Translations under genes and position numbers: made by a program
NCBI GenBank assembly: GCA_965231025.1
Contig: OZ246407.1
Location: 310,001-374,000 of the forward strand
Length of the DNA stretch: 64,000 bases
From: PALSA-1335 sp965231025
GTDB taxonomy: Bacteria > Patescibacteriota > Gracilibacteria > UBA1369
Direction of reading: 5' to 3'
Shown: in pieces, positions 30,834-39,509 of the stretch
How positions within the stretch are numbered: position 1 is the stretch's first letter
How the letters are laid out: the number at the start of each line of letters is the position of its first letter
The notes under the pieces: generated by a model
The model's input: the letters and a program-made list of their open reading frames with translations, nothing else
The model's database searches: none
What the model was told of the DNA's origin: nothing

Positions 30834-31532
30834 ATGTTGACCGTAGCCATCAATTCAGCGACCCAAGAAACCTCAGTGGCCCTGACGGGTGATGGAAAAC
30901 TGATGGTGGAAAAGTCATGGATGAGCAACAGGGACGAAGCGGAGAAAATCCTGCCTGGCATTGCTTCCCTCCTTAAGAAAGCGGGTAAAACATGGAAGGA
31001 TGTGGGGGAAGTTTTCGTCGTCACCGGCCCCGGGCCGTTCACCGGCCTCAGGGTGGGGGTGACCATAGCCAATACCCTGGCCATGAGCGTGAAATGCAGA
31101 ATCAAAACGGCAAACGTCTTTCAGTACCTGCTGACCCGCGTCCCAAAAAAGCTGCGTTCACAATCGGCGATCCTGGTAAAAGGGGGAGGCGATCATTTTG
31201 CGCTGGTATTTGAAGGAATGAGGAAAGAAAAGCTGTTGAAATTTGAAAAGATCGCCGGTGCGCTGAAAAAATCACCCGTGAAATATGTTTTGGCCGAAAT
31301 GAAAACCGGAGAATCTTTGGCCATGAAAAAACTCCTGAAGTCGAACGGGATTTCCGTAAAATTTTTAACAAAAAAGGAGTTGCTCTCATTCGGGACCTCA
31401 GCGGCTGAATCCCTGAAACAAACACGGAAAACATCGAAACTCGCGCAACCGCTCTACTTCCAAAAACCCCACATCACCGAAAGCAAAAAACCGAATTTCA
31501 CTGGGGAAATGGGCAGACGTACAGCCCCCTGA
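30834..31532 (+). CDS. tsaB: tRNA threonylcarbamoyladenosine biosynthesis protein TsaB
   Basis: 232 residues, ASKHA/actin-like fold without a kinase role. The motif VTGPGPFTGLRVGVTIANTLA (about 63-83, the GPGSFTGLR family signature) identifies TsaB, the partner of TsaD in making t6A37 on ANN-decoding tRNAs. The C-terminal part is shorter on conserved motifs and basic (LFLTKKELLSFG, KKPNFTGEMGRR), with ALYFQKPH-like QPLYFQKPHIT as the usual TsaB ending. No tsaD, tsaC or tsaE is in the window. It is followed after 54 bases by rsmI. Confidence 0.9.
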   Translation: MLTVAINSATQETSVALTGDGKLMVEKSWMSNRDEAEKILPGIASLLKKAGKTWKDVGEVFVVTGPGPFTGLRVGVTIANTLAMSVKCRIKTANVFQYLLTRVPKKLRSQSAILVKGGGDHFALVFEGMRKEKLLKFEKIAGALKKSPVKYVLAEMKTGESLAMKKLLKSNGISVKFLTKKELLSFGTSAAESLKQTRKTSKLAQPLYFQKPHITESKKPNFTGEMGRRTAP

Positions 31533-31586
31533 AATCGTTCACCCCAACATTCTCAATTCTGTATTCTATTCCCTCTATTAACCCCC

Positions 31587-32258
31587 GTGCTTTACATCGT
31601 TGCCACTCCCATCGGAAATCTCGAAGACATCACGCTGCGTGCCGTCCGCACCCTGAAAGAGGTTGACTACATTGCCGCGGAAGACACCAGGCACGTCCAG
31701 ATTCTGCTCCAGAAATATGAGATCCATAAACCGGCCATAAGTTTTCACGCCTGGAGCGACGACAGGAAACTTTCCCAGCTGACCGACATGCTGCGCCAGG
31801 GGAAATCGATCGCGCTCGTCTCCGATGCCGGAACTCCGGGAATTTCCGATCCGGGATATGTTCTCGTCAAAGCCGCGATCGAAGCAGGGATTTCCATTGT
31901 GCCGATACCCGGCCCTTCCGCGGTCATCACGGCCCTGTGCGCGTCCGGACTTCCGACGCACCAGTTTTTATACCTGGGATTTTTGCCGGTGAAAAAAGGA
32001 CGGCAGACCATGCTGGAAACCTTTAAGGATGAGGAACGGACCATCGTTTTTTACGAATCTCCGCACCGCATCATAAAAACACTGTCAGAGTTCGCTCAAA
32101 AATTCCCGGGAAGACGCATGGTCATTGCCCGCGAGCTCACCAAGATGTTCGAGGAATTTTTCCGGGGAACAACCGGAGAAGCGCTGGCGCACTTCGAAAA
32201 AAAATCACCCAAAGGGGAGTTCGTGGTTATGCTTGGGGGGATGACGGGGAATGACTAA
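31587..32258 (+). CDS. rsmI: 16S rRNA 2'-O-ribose C1402 methyltransferase RsmI
   Basis: 223 residues with a GTG start. Tetrapyrrole-methylase fold: YIVATPIGNLEDIT (3-16), AAEDTRHVQILLQKY, LVSDAGTPGISDPG (SAM-binding, about 78-91), PIPGPSAVITAL, FYESPHRI, and ARELTKMFEEFFRG. All RsmI signature segments are present. The C-terminal helical extension of longer RsmI proteins is missing, as in several small genomes. It methylates C1402 of 16S rRNA. The stop overlaps the last pilin-like gene of the opposite strand by 4 bp. Confidence 0.96.
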   Translation: MLYIVATPIGNLEDITLRAVRTLKEVDYIAAEDTRHVQILLQKYEIHKPAISFHAWSDDRKLSQLTDMLRQGKSIALVSDAGTPGISDPGYVLVKAAIEAGISIVPIPGPSAVITALCASGLPTHQFLYLGFLPVKKGRQTMLETFKDEERTIVFYESPHRIIKTLSEFAQKFPGRRMVIARELTKMFEEFFRGTTGEALAHFEKKSPKGEFVVMLGGMTGND

Positions 32259-33466
32259 TAGAGATACGTTTCGCAAACCCCCGATCCAACAGCTTGAAGG
32301 GTATAGTAACTCTTCACTTCGTTGTAAATCCGGCTGGTTACCGTCGTCTGGACGGTAATTTGAGGTAGATCCTCGGAAAACCCGGCACCCGCGGCGGCGG
32401 AAGGTTGAACGGTCAGTATGACGGTAACATGGGGCTGCTGCTGGACTCCCAGGGCGGGGTCTGTTTCGGAAAAGGCCTTGCGGGGGTCTTCCAGGGGAGC
32501 CACGATGAACTTCAAAGATACGACATTCGTTCGCGTCGGGCTGATCGGCACAAACCCCTGGTAAAGGGTTGTGGCGTTGTAGTTCAGGGTATCCTCAAGA
32601 CTGCTGGTCGGCGCAATGGTACTGCAATCAAAACCCGGGGAACAACAGAAAGTGTTTCCGGGGGCAACGGTGATATCGCAATCTCTCCATTGCTCAAAGA
32701 CCGAGTCTGCGTCGGGATTCTGCCCCGTCAGCCGCAGCAGGGCCAGCGCGTGTTCCGCGGGAACGGCGGGAGGGCCGGCAACCGCCGGAGTAATCTCCTT
32801 GCTGGAGAAAATGGTCTTCTGGGTGCCCTGGGAATTGACGAGATAAAGCTCATCCTGAACGTTGTGGTCGGTGTCGGCGGCCATACCGCAGGTAATGTCC
32901 GTGGAATAGGAATAATCACAAAAGGCATTGGCCGACTCGGGATCTTTATCTGGGGAAACCGTGCTGAATCCTGCAAACGGGTTTTGTCCCGTATTGATAT
33001 CAAGAGTGGTTTTATCGATGATGCAATCGGGTTCGGCACTCAGGGTGCTGCCGTTTGCGCACATCGCGCCAAAGTTTTTATTCTCAGGACCATCCGTTCC
33101 CGGATTATAGAACCGTTTTGAGTAACATCCGTACCGGTTGCCGTAGGGGTTTTTGGTGCCCAGGCCGGTGATCGAACCGAACCCTGCCTCCTGATCCATC
33201 GCTTTGTTGTAGTACTCTTCATAATCCACGGTGTTCGAACGGATTTCGCGCGATATGCGTTCCATCATCACCCTCGCATCCTCATAAATGGCGTTTTCCA
33301 GAGTCACGCGGCGCTGGATGCGAATCACGTTTACAAAGACGTTGATGCCGATCAGGCTGACGATCGTGAAAATGGACGCTGCAATAAGCACCTCCGCAAG
33401 CGTGAACGCTTTGCGTTTTTTTGATGTTTTGAGTGCCGGTGGCAGTGGGAACAGATGAAGTTTCAT
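32255..33466 (-). CDS. prepilin-like protein, large minor pseudopilin (GspJ-like)
   Basis: 403 residues. A basic leader ends KKRKA and is followed by the prepilin motif FTLAEVLIAASIFTIV, with Glu at +5 of the hydrophobic helix; cleavage by a PilD-type peptidase is expected before Phe. The long N-terminal helix continues with RRVTLENAIYEDARVMMERISREIR, characteristic of GspJ/PulJ-like pseudopilins. The globular part is large with about ten Cys, mostly paired in short spans (CDITVAPGNTFCCSPGFDC). Last gene of a leuS-pilin transcript; preceded by 2 bases. It probably caps or modifies a type IV pilus-like fibre. Confidence 0.85.
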   Translation of the reverse strand: MKLHLFPLPPALKTSKKRKAFTLAEVLIAASIFTIVSLIGINVFVNVIRIQRRVTLENAIYEDARVMMERISREIRSNTVDYEEYYNKAMDQEAGFGSITGLGTKNPYGNRYGCYSKRFYNPGTDGPENKNFGAMCANGSTLSAEPDCIIDKTTLDINTGQNPFAGFSTVSPDKDPESANAFCDYSYSTDITCGMAADTDHNVQDELYLVNSQGTQKTIFSSKEITPAVAGPPAVPAEHALALLRLTGQNPDADSVFEQWRDCDITVAPGNTFCCSPGFDCSTIAPTSSLEDTLNYNATTLYQGFVPISPTRTNVVSLKFIVAPLEDPRKAFSETDPALGVQQQPHVTVILTVQPSAAAGAGFSEDLPQITVQTTVTSRIYNEVKSYYTLQAVGSGVCETYLY

Positions 33467-33468
33467 GC

Positions 33469-34209
33469 TTATTTCACTTTAACTTTTTGGTAATTGGTAA
33501 GTTTTGAGGTGAGCACCACCTGATGGGTAACATTCTGAGACTTCCACTGGACGGTGGAAACGACATCCATCTCTTCGCAGCTCTTTCCCGTGGCGGTATT
33601 ACAGGCAGGAGGATTGGCGGGGGGGTAGGTAACCTCAATCATCCGGTAAAATCGGGAATCGGAGAGCGCAGTTCCTCCTGTGGAAGTTATGGAAGCCATC
33701 AGATTCTTGTCGTCAGCGGGGCCGTTGGCCCCGTCACTATTGAACAGTGGATCAATATCATAGAACTTCAGGACGTATTTCTCATTGCCGGAGTTATTCA
33801 AATCAAGGGCGCTGCCGACAACGTGGGTGATGCCCCATCCGTACTGATTTTTTGTGAGATTCAAATCCACCGTATATTTGTCCGAGGGAATCGGTTTTGC
33901 GGCGGCGTCCGCGCAGGACGTAAGGGTCGAATCCGGAAAAAGATTCCAGCAGTTTGGTTTGTCGTAACTGTATTTAAGCCAGTTCGCGTCCCGAATGGAC
34001 CGCATCGCCTCCATCCCTTCAACCGCAAGGTTCAGGGCGATCAGGTTATCGCGGCTGAACTGGTTGGATTGCAGGGCGGAAATAATAAGCGAAGTCGCGA
34101 CGGCCGATCCCATGGCCACGACGAAAATCGCCATGATGACCTCGACGAGAGATTCCCCCTTCTTGAGGATTTTTTTTCTGCCCGGTTGTCGGATAAAACG
34201 TTGAATCAT
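33469..34209 (-). CDS. prepilin-like protein (PilV/GspI-like)
   Basis: 246 residues from the ATG at 34209, five bases after the previous stop; a 30-residue upstream extension would overlap that gene. The leader RQPGRKKILKKG is followed by ESLVEVIMAIFVVAMGSAVATSLI, a prepilin helix with Glu in the +5-like position and PilV/GspI character. ALNLAVEGMEAMRSIRDANWL is the conserved downstream helix seen in PilV-like proteins. Two Cys pairs lie in the globular domain (NCWNLF...TSCAD, ACNTATGKSCEE). Confidence 0.83.
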   Translation of the reverse strand: MIQRFIRQPGRKKILKKGESLVEVIMAIFVVAMGSAVATSLIISALQSNQFSRDNLIALNLAVEGMEAMRSIRDANWLKYSYDKPNCWNLFPDSTLTSCADAAAKPIPSDKYTVDLNLTKNQYGWGITHVVGSALDLNNSGNEKYVLKFYDIDPLFNSDGANGPADDKNLMASITSTGGTALSDSRFYRMIEVTYPPANPPACNTATGKSCEEMDVVSTVQWKSQNVTHQVVLTSKLTNYQKVKVK

Positions 34210-34214
34210 AGGTG

Positions 34215-34988
34215 TTACGGGAATGCACAGCTTGTTAAACTGGAGGTCACGTCCTTCATCGGTTCGCTGATGCCCGCCAGTACATGAATCTGTGAACATC
34301 GCTTGCGGTTAATGGTTCCGGCGGTCTGCGTCACTCCGTAGCGGAAAAACGGGTCCGCGGAAGTAATCGTGAAATCCGCGCTCAGGTCGGCGAAAACCGG
34401 CGAAAAGAAGACGGTGGCGGAAGTTCCGCTGATGCCGGGAATAATCAACGTCATGCTGGAAGGCAGAACAAACTGATCGAGAACGATGTCACCGCCCGCC
34501 CGGTAATTAAGAACTGCGTCGCCGGGATAGTTGTACTTTCCTTCGTTGGTCGCGGAATGGTTGTCGGCGAAAAGCGTCACCGTGTAAGCATCCACGGGAG
34601 GAACCCCGGAAGTTGTTTTACTGAAATTCACCCCATAGTGCGCAGGGGTTACATAATCGGGAACGGTATCCGCGGGAGCCGGACATTTTCCGGCAACATG
34701 AGCCGTGACATCGTCAAAACATCCGTCCTTGTCATAATCCATATAATCCAGCTGGGCCTTCCCACTGATCGCCAGACTGCGCGCGGTTCGAACCATCTCT
34801 TCCATCTTTTGCGCGGCATTCGCGAAACTGAATTGGGAGGCGGAATTCACAAAGCCCTGCACGGTAACCGTCAGCAGAAAAAGCGTGAGCGCCACCACCA
34901 GGATCATTTCAGCGAGTGAAAACCCCGGCAGCGCATCTGAACGCATACCCGAAAAAGAAGGGCGTGTTTGTTTTTTCTTTTGGAGCAT
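34215..34988 (-). CDS. prepilin-like protein (GspH/FimT-like)
   Basis: 257 residues. Leader ends SDALPG and is followed by FSLAEMILVVALTLFLLTVTVQGF, a prepilin helix with Glu at +5. FANAAQKMEEMVRTARSLAISGK is the helix typical of GspH/FimT minor pilins. The globular domain is beta-rich with two Cys near DGCFDDVTAHVAGKCPA and two near the end (KRCSQI, TSCAF). It starts 10 bases after the leuS stop, first of three pilin-like genes. No pilus ATPase, platform protein or PilD is in the window. Confidence 0.82.
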   Translation of the reverse strand: MLQKKKQTRPSFSGMRSDALPGFSLAEMILVVALTLFLLTVTVQGFVNSASQFSFANAAQKMEEMVRTARSLAISGKAQLDYMDYDKDGCFDDVTAHVAGKCPAPADTVPDYVTPAHYGVNFSKTTSGVPPVDAYTVTLFADNHSATNEGKYNYPGDAVLNYRAGGDIVLDQFVLPSSMTLIIPGISGTSATVFFSPVFADLSADFTITSADPFFRYGVTQTAGTINRKRCSQIHVLAGISEPMKDVTSSLTSCAFP

Positions 34989-34997
34989 GAGGATATT

Positions 34998-37436
34998 TTA
35001 ATCCTTCACGACTAAACTCACAAGTTTTCCGGGAACGTAAATTTCTTTGATCAAAGTTTTTCCTTCCAGATATCGCAGGACGTTGGAATCTTTCTTCGCG
35101 ACGGCAAGAATATCCTCCTTGTTGGCATCAATGGCGACCTCAATTTGTCCGCGGATTTTTCCGTTCACCTGAACCGGAAGAACCAGCGTGGATTCCTGGA
35201 TAAGCTCCGGATTGAACGTCGGCCAGCTGTGTTCAAAAATACTGAAACTTTGGCCCAGCTCTTCCCAGATCTCCTCCGCAAGATGCGGAGCGAGCGGAGC
35301 GATCAATTTCGTCATCTGTACCTGACTCAGGACATCGATGCCCGTTTTTTGCACAGTGTTCACGAACTCCATAAGGGCGGCGACACAGGTGTTGAACTGG
35401 AAATGTTCCATGTCCTCGGTCACTTTCTTGATGGTCTTATGAACCGCGCGGTCGAGCCCGGCCTTGTCCGTGACCAGGTCTTTGGATCGCATGAGAAGGT
35501 AAAACCTTTCCACAAAACGCGCGATGCCCGTGATGCCCTGGTCGTTCCAGTCGCCGCCGTCGGTGAACGGGCCCATAAACATGAGATACATGCGGAAAAC
35601 ATCACTGCCGTATTTGTCCACGAACTGGTCGGGACTCACCACGTTGCCCTTGGATTTGGACATTTTCGCACCGTCCTTGGTGATCATGCCCTGGTGCACC
35701 AGGCGCTTGAAGGGTTCATCAAAATCGATGTGTCCCAAATCGTGGAGAACCATGGTGATAAAACGCGCGTACAAAAGATGCATACAGGCGTGTTCCGGCC
35801 CCCCGATGTACATGTCCACCGGCAGCCAGTATTTCGTCATGTTCTTGTCAAAAGGTTTGTCACCCATCCGTGCGGAGGGATAACGCAAAAAATACCAGCT
35901 CGAATCCACGAACGTATCCATGGTGTCCACTTCGCGGGTCGCCTTTCCTCCACAGGACGGACATTTGGCGTTCACGAAAGAATCAACGGTATTCAATGGC
36001 GATTTCCCGTCCCCTTTTGGCGTAAAATCAACATCGCGCGGGAGTTCCACCGGCAGCTGATCTTCGGGAACCGGGACCTCTCCGCATTTTTTGCAGTAAA
36101 CGATCGGGATCGGGGCGCCCCAATACCTCTGGCGGGAAACGAGCCAGTCGCGCAGCTTGTAGTTGACGACAAACTTGCCGGCATGTCCGGATCCGCCCGC
36201 CTTTTTTTTCATCAGCGCCGCCGTGATTTTTTTACGGGCCTCAGCCGAAGTGAGTCCGTCAAATTTGCCTGAATTCGTCAGTACCCCGGATTCGGTATAT
36301 GCCTGTGCAGGTAAAACAGTTTCACCATGTTCAGGTTGTATGACCTCAATAATTTCCAGCTGATATTTTTTCGCAAAGGCAAAATCCCGTTCGTCATGCG
36401 CGGGTACGGCCATCACGGCACCGGTTCCATAGGTTACCAGTACATAATCGCCGATCCACACCGGAATAACTTTCCCGTTCACCGGATTGATCGCGAACGC
36501 CCCTGTCTGGACTCCGGTTTTTTCACGGTCCTCCGCGCTGCGGACAATATCAGTTTCTTTTTTGGTCTTCTCGATGTACTCATCGACGTTTCGTTTATGT
36601 TCCTTCGTGCAAATTTCAGGAACCAGAGGGTGTTCTGGAGCAAGGACCATATAGGTGGCTCCGAACAGCGTATCAATCCTGGTCGTAAAAACGGTCACGG
36701 ATTTATCAATCTTTTTTCCGTCCGCGTCGCACAGTTCAAAAACCACTTCGCTTCCCTCGCTTCGCCCGATCCAGTGCTGCTGCATGAGTTTTGTTTTTTC
36801 AGGCCAGTCCAGACCCTCAAAATTGAGCAGCCGTTCGGCATAATCGCGGATCTTAAAGAACCACTGGGTCAGATCGCGTTTGGTCACCTCGTGCTTGCAG
36901 CGCTCGCACCGACCGTCCACCACCTGCTCGTTCGCCAGAACCGTCTGGCAGGAGGGGCACCAGTTCACCGGAGCGTTCTTGCGATATGCCAGACCTTTTT
37001 TATAGAGCTGTAAAAAAATCCACTGGGTCCATTGGTAATACTGGGGTTCGGACGTTACGACCTCCTTGCTGTAGTCGTACATCGGTCCCATCTTGCGCAG
37101 CTGCTGGCGCATATAATCAATATTCTGTGCGATGCTCACCGTTGGGTGCACCCCGGTCTTGATGGCATAGTTTTCCGCAGGAAGCCCGAAACTGTCATAC
37201 CCCTGAGGTTCAAACACGTTATACCCCTTCATCTTCATGTAGCGGCCCCAGGAGTCCGCCGGCGCAAAATTGTACCAGTGTCCGATGTGGAGCTTGTCCC
37301 CGGAAGGATAGGGAAACATCACCAGATTGAAATACTTTGGTTTGGAATAGTCTTCAAGATTGGTTTGATGCAATTTGGCCTGTTCCCAGCGTTCCTGCCA
37401 TTTTGCTTCGGTATCCTTGGGTTTGTAAACCGGCAT
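34998..37436 (-). CDS. leuS: leucyl-tRNA synthetase
   Basis: 812 residues from ATG 37436 (MPVYKPKDTEAKWQERW); ORF upstream to 37490 is not family-like. The class I signatures are present: HIGH in PYPSGDKLHIGHW (about 40-52) and KMSKS in DGAKMSKSKGN (about 570). Zinc-type Cys sets CPSC/CERC (APVNWCPSCQTVL, GRCERCKHE) and CKKCG lie in the catalytic and insert regions. The editing domain (about 225-400) contains the T-rich and GTGAVMAVPAHDERD segments. The anticodon-binding domain and C-terminal LeuRS tail (VNGKIRG) are complete. It charges tRNA-Leu. Pilin-like genes follow without a gap. Confidence 0.98.
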   Translation of the reverse strand: MPVYKPKDTEAKWQERWEQAKLHQTNLEDYSKPKYFNLVMFPYPSGDKLHIGHWYNFAPADSWGRYMKMKGYNVFEPQGYDSFGLPAENYAIKTGVHPTVSIAQNIDYMRQQLRKMGPMYDYSKEVVTSEPQYYQWTQWIFLQLYKKGLAYRKNAPVNWCPSCQTVLANEQVVDGRCERCKHEVTKRDLTQWFFKIRDYAERLLNFEGLDWPEKTKLMQQHWIGRSEGSEVVFELCDADGKKIDKSVTVFTTRIDTLFGATYMVLAPEHPLVPEICTKEHKRNVDEYIEKTKKETDIVRSAEDREKTGVQTGAFAINPVNGKVIPVWIGDYVLVTYGTGAVMAVPAHDERDFAFAKKYQLEIIEVIQPEHGETVLPAQAYTESGVLTNSGKFDGLTSAEARKKITAALMKKKAGGSGHAGKFVVNYKLRDWLVSRQRYWGAPIPIVYCKKCGEVPVPEDQLPVELPRDVDFTPKGDGKSPLNTVDSFVNAKCPSCGGKATREVDTMDTFVDSSWYFLRYPSARMGDKPFDKNMTKYWLPVDMYIGGPEHACMHLLYARFITMVLHDLGHIDFDEPFKRLVHQGMITKDGAKMSKSKGNVVSPDQFVDKYGSDVFRMYLMFMGPFTDGGDWNDQGITGIARFVERFYLLMRSKDLVTDKAGLDRAVHKTIKKVTEDMEHFQFNTCVAALMEFVNTVQKTGIDVLSQVQMTKLIAPLAPHLAEEIWEELGQSFSIFEHSWPTFNPELIQESTLVLPVQVNGKIRGQIEVAIDANKEDILAVAKKDSNVLRYLEGKTLIKEIYVPGKLVSLVVKD

Positions 37437-37556
37437 AAAATAAACAATGAAACAGCGAGCCGAAGCTAACGGCGAAGGTGCCGTCATCAAGCGGATGCGG
37501 CCTTAATTCTACAAAGCAAAGCCAAAAAACACAAGCCGTTCCCTTCAGGTCACGGT

Positions 37557-38168
37557 TTAGCCCAGAAATGTCCTGGCAATATTGAAACCGGCAAGAAACA
37601 GCACCAGTCCGAACACGAGACTCAAAACCATGAGGCGGAAAAACATGTCCTTATAATGGAACTTCAACGAATGTCCCTGGTGTTTGTTGCGCAAAAACTG
37701 GAACTTCACGATTTCGTAGACGTAGGTGCTGAGCACGGCAACGATGAGGTAGAGCGCGAACGGGAAAAATCCGCTGAAGAAAGCCAGAAGATGACCCATT
37801 GAAAACAGGTCGGTCTGAAGGAAGTAGGCCATAACAAAGGTGAGAACTCCCAAAACGGCGATATGGAACGACTGGTCCAAAAAGAAGAGGCGGACATATC
37901 CGTGCCCACGGCGTTCCTTGCGGATCTTTTCCGCATCCATCGCAAAATGCAGCACTGCATTTCCAAACAGCACACCGACTCCGGCGAGATTCACCGTCGC
38001 CACAAAGGGCCAGAAGAACACAAGTCCGGTGACAAACAGTACCAGGCTGTGGACAAAAATTCCCTTCCAGCTTTTATGTTTCCACGCAACAAGTGCTTCG
38101 GGCTGAAAAACAAAATCAGCCAGGAGATGGGCAAGGAAAAGATAGATGAAAAGGTAGAGGTGAAGCAT
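37557..38168 (-). CDS. DUF3307 family membrane protein
   Basis: 203 residues. Starts with LYLFIYLFLAHLLADFVFQPEALVAWKHKSWKGIFVHSL, the signature of DUF3307 (HLLADFxxQ, then a His in the next segment). Six hydrophobic segments cover residues about 4-20, 35-55, 60-78, 95-118, 125-150 and 180-200. The polar residues inside helix 1 (His, Asp, Gln) suggest a buried active or ion site, but no activity is known. It is 12 bases after the cyclic-nucleotide-binding gene, so probably one transcript. Confidence 0.85.
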   Translation of the reverse strand: MLHLYLFIYLFLAHLLADFVFQPEALVAWKHKSWKGIFVHSLVLFVTGLVFFWPFVATVNLAGVGVLFGNAVLHFAMDAEKIRKERRGHGYVRLFFLDQSFHIAVLGVLTFVMAYFLQTDLFSMGHLLAFFSGFFPFALYLIVAVLSTYVYEIVKFQFLRNKHQGHSLKFHYKDMFFRLMVLSLVFGLVLFLAGFNIARTFLG

Positions 38169-38180
38169 GAATCAAAAAAA

Positions 38181-38630
38181 CTATTCCTGTTTCCCCTGAA
38201 GATTGATCTTGAACCTTTTGAGAAATTCGCTGCTGATTCTGCTCGCCATATTGGGATTTGTGCTCACCAGCTGGATAAAATCGTCCTTTTTCAGAACAAA
38301 AATTTCACTTTCCTCCATGGTCTGGGCGCTGGCGTTGCGCGGTTTTTCCGAAATAATGGCCATTTCCCCGAAAACGTCGTCATCGCCGAGCATCGCCACC
38401 TCTTTTTCCTCGGTCGGATCCACCCCGGGATGGAAAATACGGACAACGCCCCTCTTAATAATATATACGGCATCCCCCGGGTCGTTTTCCTTAAACAGAA
38501 GCTGATGGGCGGGATAATACTGCATTTCAATATGTTTGATGATCTCTTTGTGGTCATCCTCATTCAGATCGGCCAGCAGGGGGATTTTTTTAAGGATAGG
38601 GAGAATGGTGTTGTCGGGTGATTGAGGCAT
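38181..38630 (-). CDS. cyclic nucleotide-binding domain protein
   Basis: 149 residues, a single CRP-type cNMP-binding domain: LADLNEDDHKEIIKHIE, then the beta-roll (YYPAHQLLFKENDPGDAVYIIKRGVVRIF) and the phosphate-binding cassette region DDDVFGEMAIISEKPRNASA, where GEMA and the R-N-A-S match the GEMALL-x-RxA consensus. No C-terminal HTH follows, so it is not a CRP transcription factor; it may regulate a partner by binding, perhaps the DUF3307 membrane protein encoded 12 bases downstream. The ligand is not proven. Confidence 0.88.
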   Translation of the reverse strand: MPQSPDNTILPILKKIPLLADLNEDDHKEIIKHIEMQYYPAHQLLFKENDPGDAVYIIKRGVVRIFHPGVDPTEEKEVAMLGDDDVFGEMAIISEKPRNASAQTMEESEIFVLKKDDFIQLVSTNPNMASRISSEFLKRFKINLQGKQE

Positions 38631-38736
38631 AAAAGTTTGGTTTAAATTTCATTATATAACTATACCATATTTACGGCTCAAAAGCAAAGCCCGTCACCTG
38701 AACAAACCAGTGACTCCCGAAAAGCACGTACGGTGC

Positions 38737-38765
38737 TTGACAAAAGATTATAAATATTCTAGAAT
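38737..38765 (+). promoter_or_regulatory. near-consensus sigma-70 promoter
   Basis: TTGACA (38737-38742), 17-base spacer, TAGAAT (38760-38765). It drives the PAS protein gene at 38814 with a leader of about 42 bases. Confidence 0.75.
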
Positions 38766-38813
38766 AGTACGATACATCAAAAAAAACTTACTCTATCTCA
38801 AAACAAAAGGAAC

Positions 38814-39506
38814 ATGCTGAACTACATCAAACAAAACAAGCAAGTCATCATGGTGGCCGTTACGCTGTTTGTGGTCTCGATGTCCACCGTACTCTTCTTC
38901 TTCGGTTCAAACGGCAATCAGACAGACCTGAAAGCCGATGTCGTAGCTCACGAAACGGCAATGGAATCCATTGACGTTCAGTCTCATCAGGAGGAAGAAA
39001 AATCATACCGTAAACTGGTCAACAACCAGGAAGATCCCGTTTTCGTCATGAATATGGACGGATCAATCAAGTTTTCTTCAGGGGACGTCGAGAATACGCT
39101 GGACTACAAGCAGGGCGACCTCAAGGATCAGATCTTCTTTTTGATGATGAACCCGGAGGATCTTTCATCTTTCCTGGGGGCATTCAGTAAAGTTATGCAG
39201 GACAAAACCCAGGTTCTCATGGTCGGTCCGTACCGTCTGAGGGACAAAAACGGGGAATATCACCTCCACATGGGATCGTTGACGCCGATCGTTTCCAACG
39301 GAGTCCTGGAAGGGATTGCCGTTTCCAGCAAAGACATCAGCAAAAAAGTAGACAAAGACGCCCAGGACAAGAAACTGAAACCGGCAAAACCCGTAAAGTC
39401 GAAAGGGAAGAAGATCCAGTCGGAAAAAGAAACGGACCACGGTCGATTCCTGGCCGAAAACAACTCAAAAAAGGACACCCAGGGAGTTCCTGAATACGGT
39501 TTTTAG
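38814..39506 (+). CDS. membrane-anchored PAS-domain protein
   Basis: 230 residues. An N-terminal transmembrane helix (about 12-32, VIMVAVTLFVVSMSTVLFFF) is followed by a short helical linker and one PAS domain (about 65-170): EDPVFVMNMDGSIKFSSGDVENTLDYKQGDLKDQIFFLMMNPED and EYHLHMGSLTPIVSNGVLEGIAVSSKDIS. The tail is basic and low complexity (KKLKPAKPVKSKGKK). There is no kinase, cyclase or methyl-accepting output domain, so it may act through a partner. PAS position relative to the membrane depends on helix orientation; the positive-inside rule is ambiguous because both sides are charged. Confidence 0.82.
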   Translation: MLNYIKQNKQVIMVAVTLFVVSMSTVLFFFGSNGNQTDLKADVVAHETAMESIDVQSHQEEEKSYRKLVNNQEDPVFVMNMDGSIKFSSGDVENTLDYKQGDLKDQIFFLMMNPEDLSSFLGAFSKVMQDKTQVLMVGPYRLRDKNGEYHLHMGSLTPIVSNGVLEGIAVSSKDISKKVDKDAQDKKLKPAKPVKSKGKKIQSEKETDHGRFLAENNSKKDTQGVPEYGF

Positions 39507-39509
39507 AGA

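Noticed and set aside
32405..33121. Long plus-strand ORF of 238 codons opposite the large prepilin gene.
   Set aside because: The minus strand has a clear prepilin signature and operon spacing; the plus-strand translation is Arg/Gly-rich with no domain pattern.
35145..36272. Plus-strand ORF of 375 codons opposite leuS.
   Set aside because: leuS is unambiguous on the minus strand; the antisense ORF is a codon-bias shadow.
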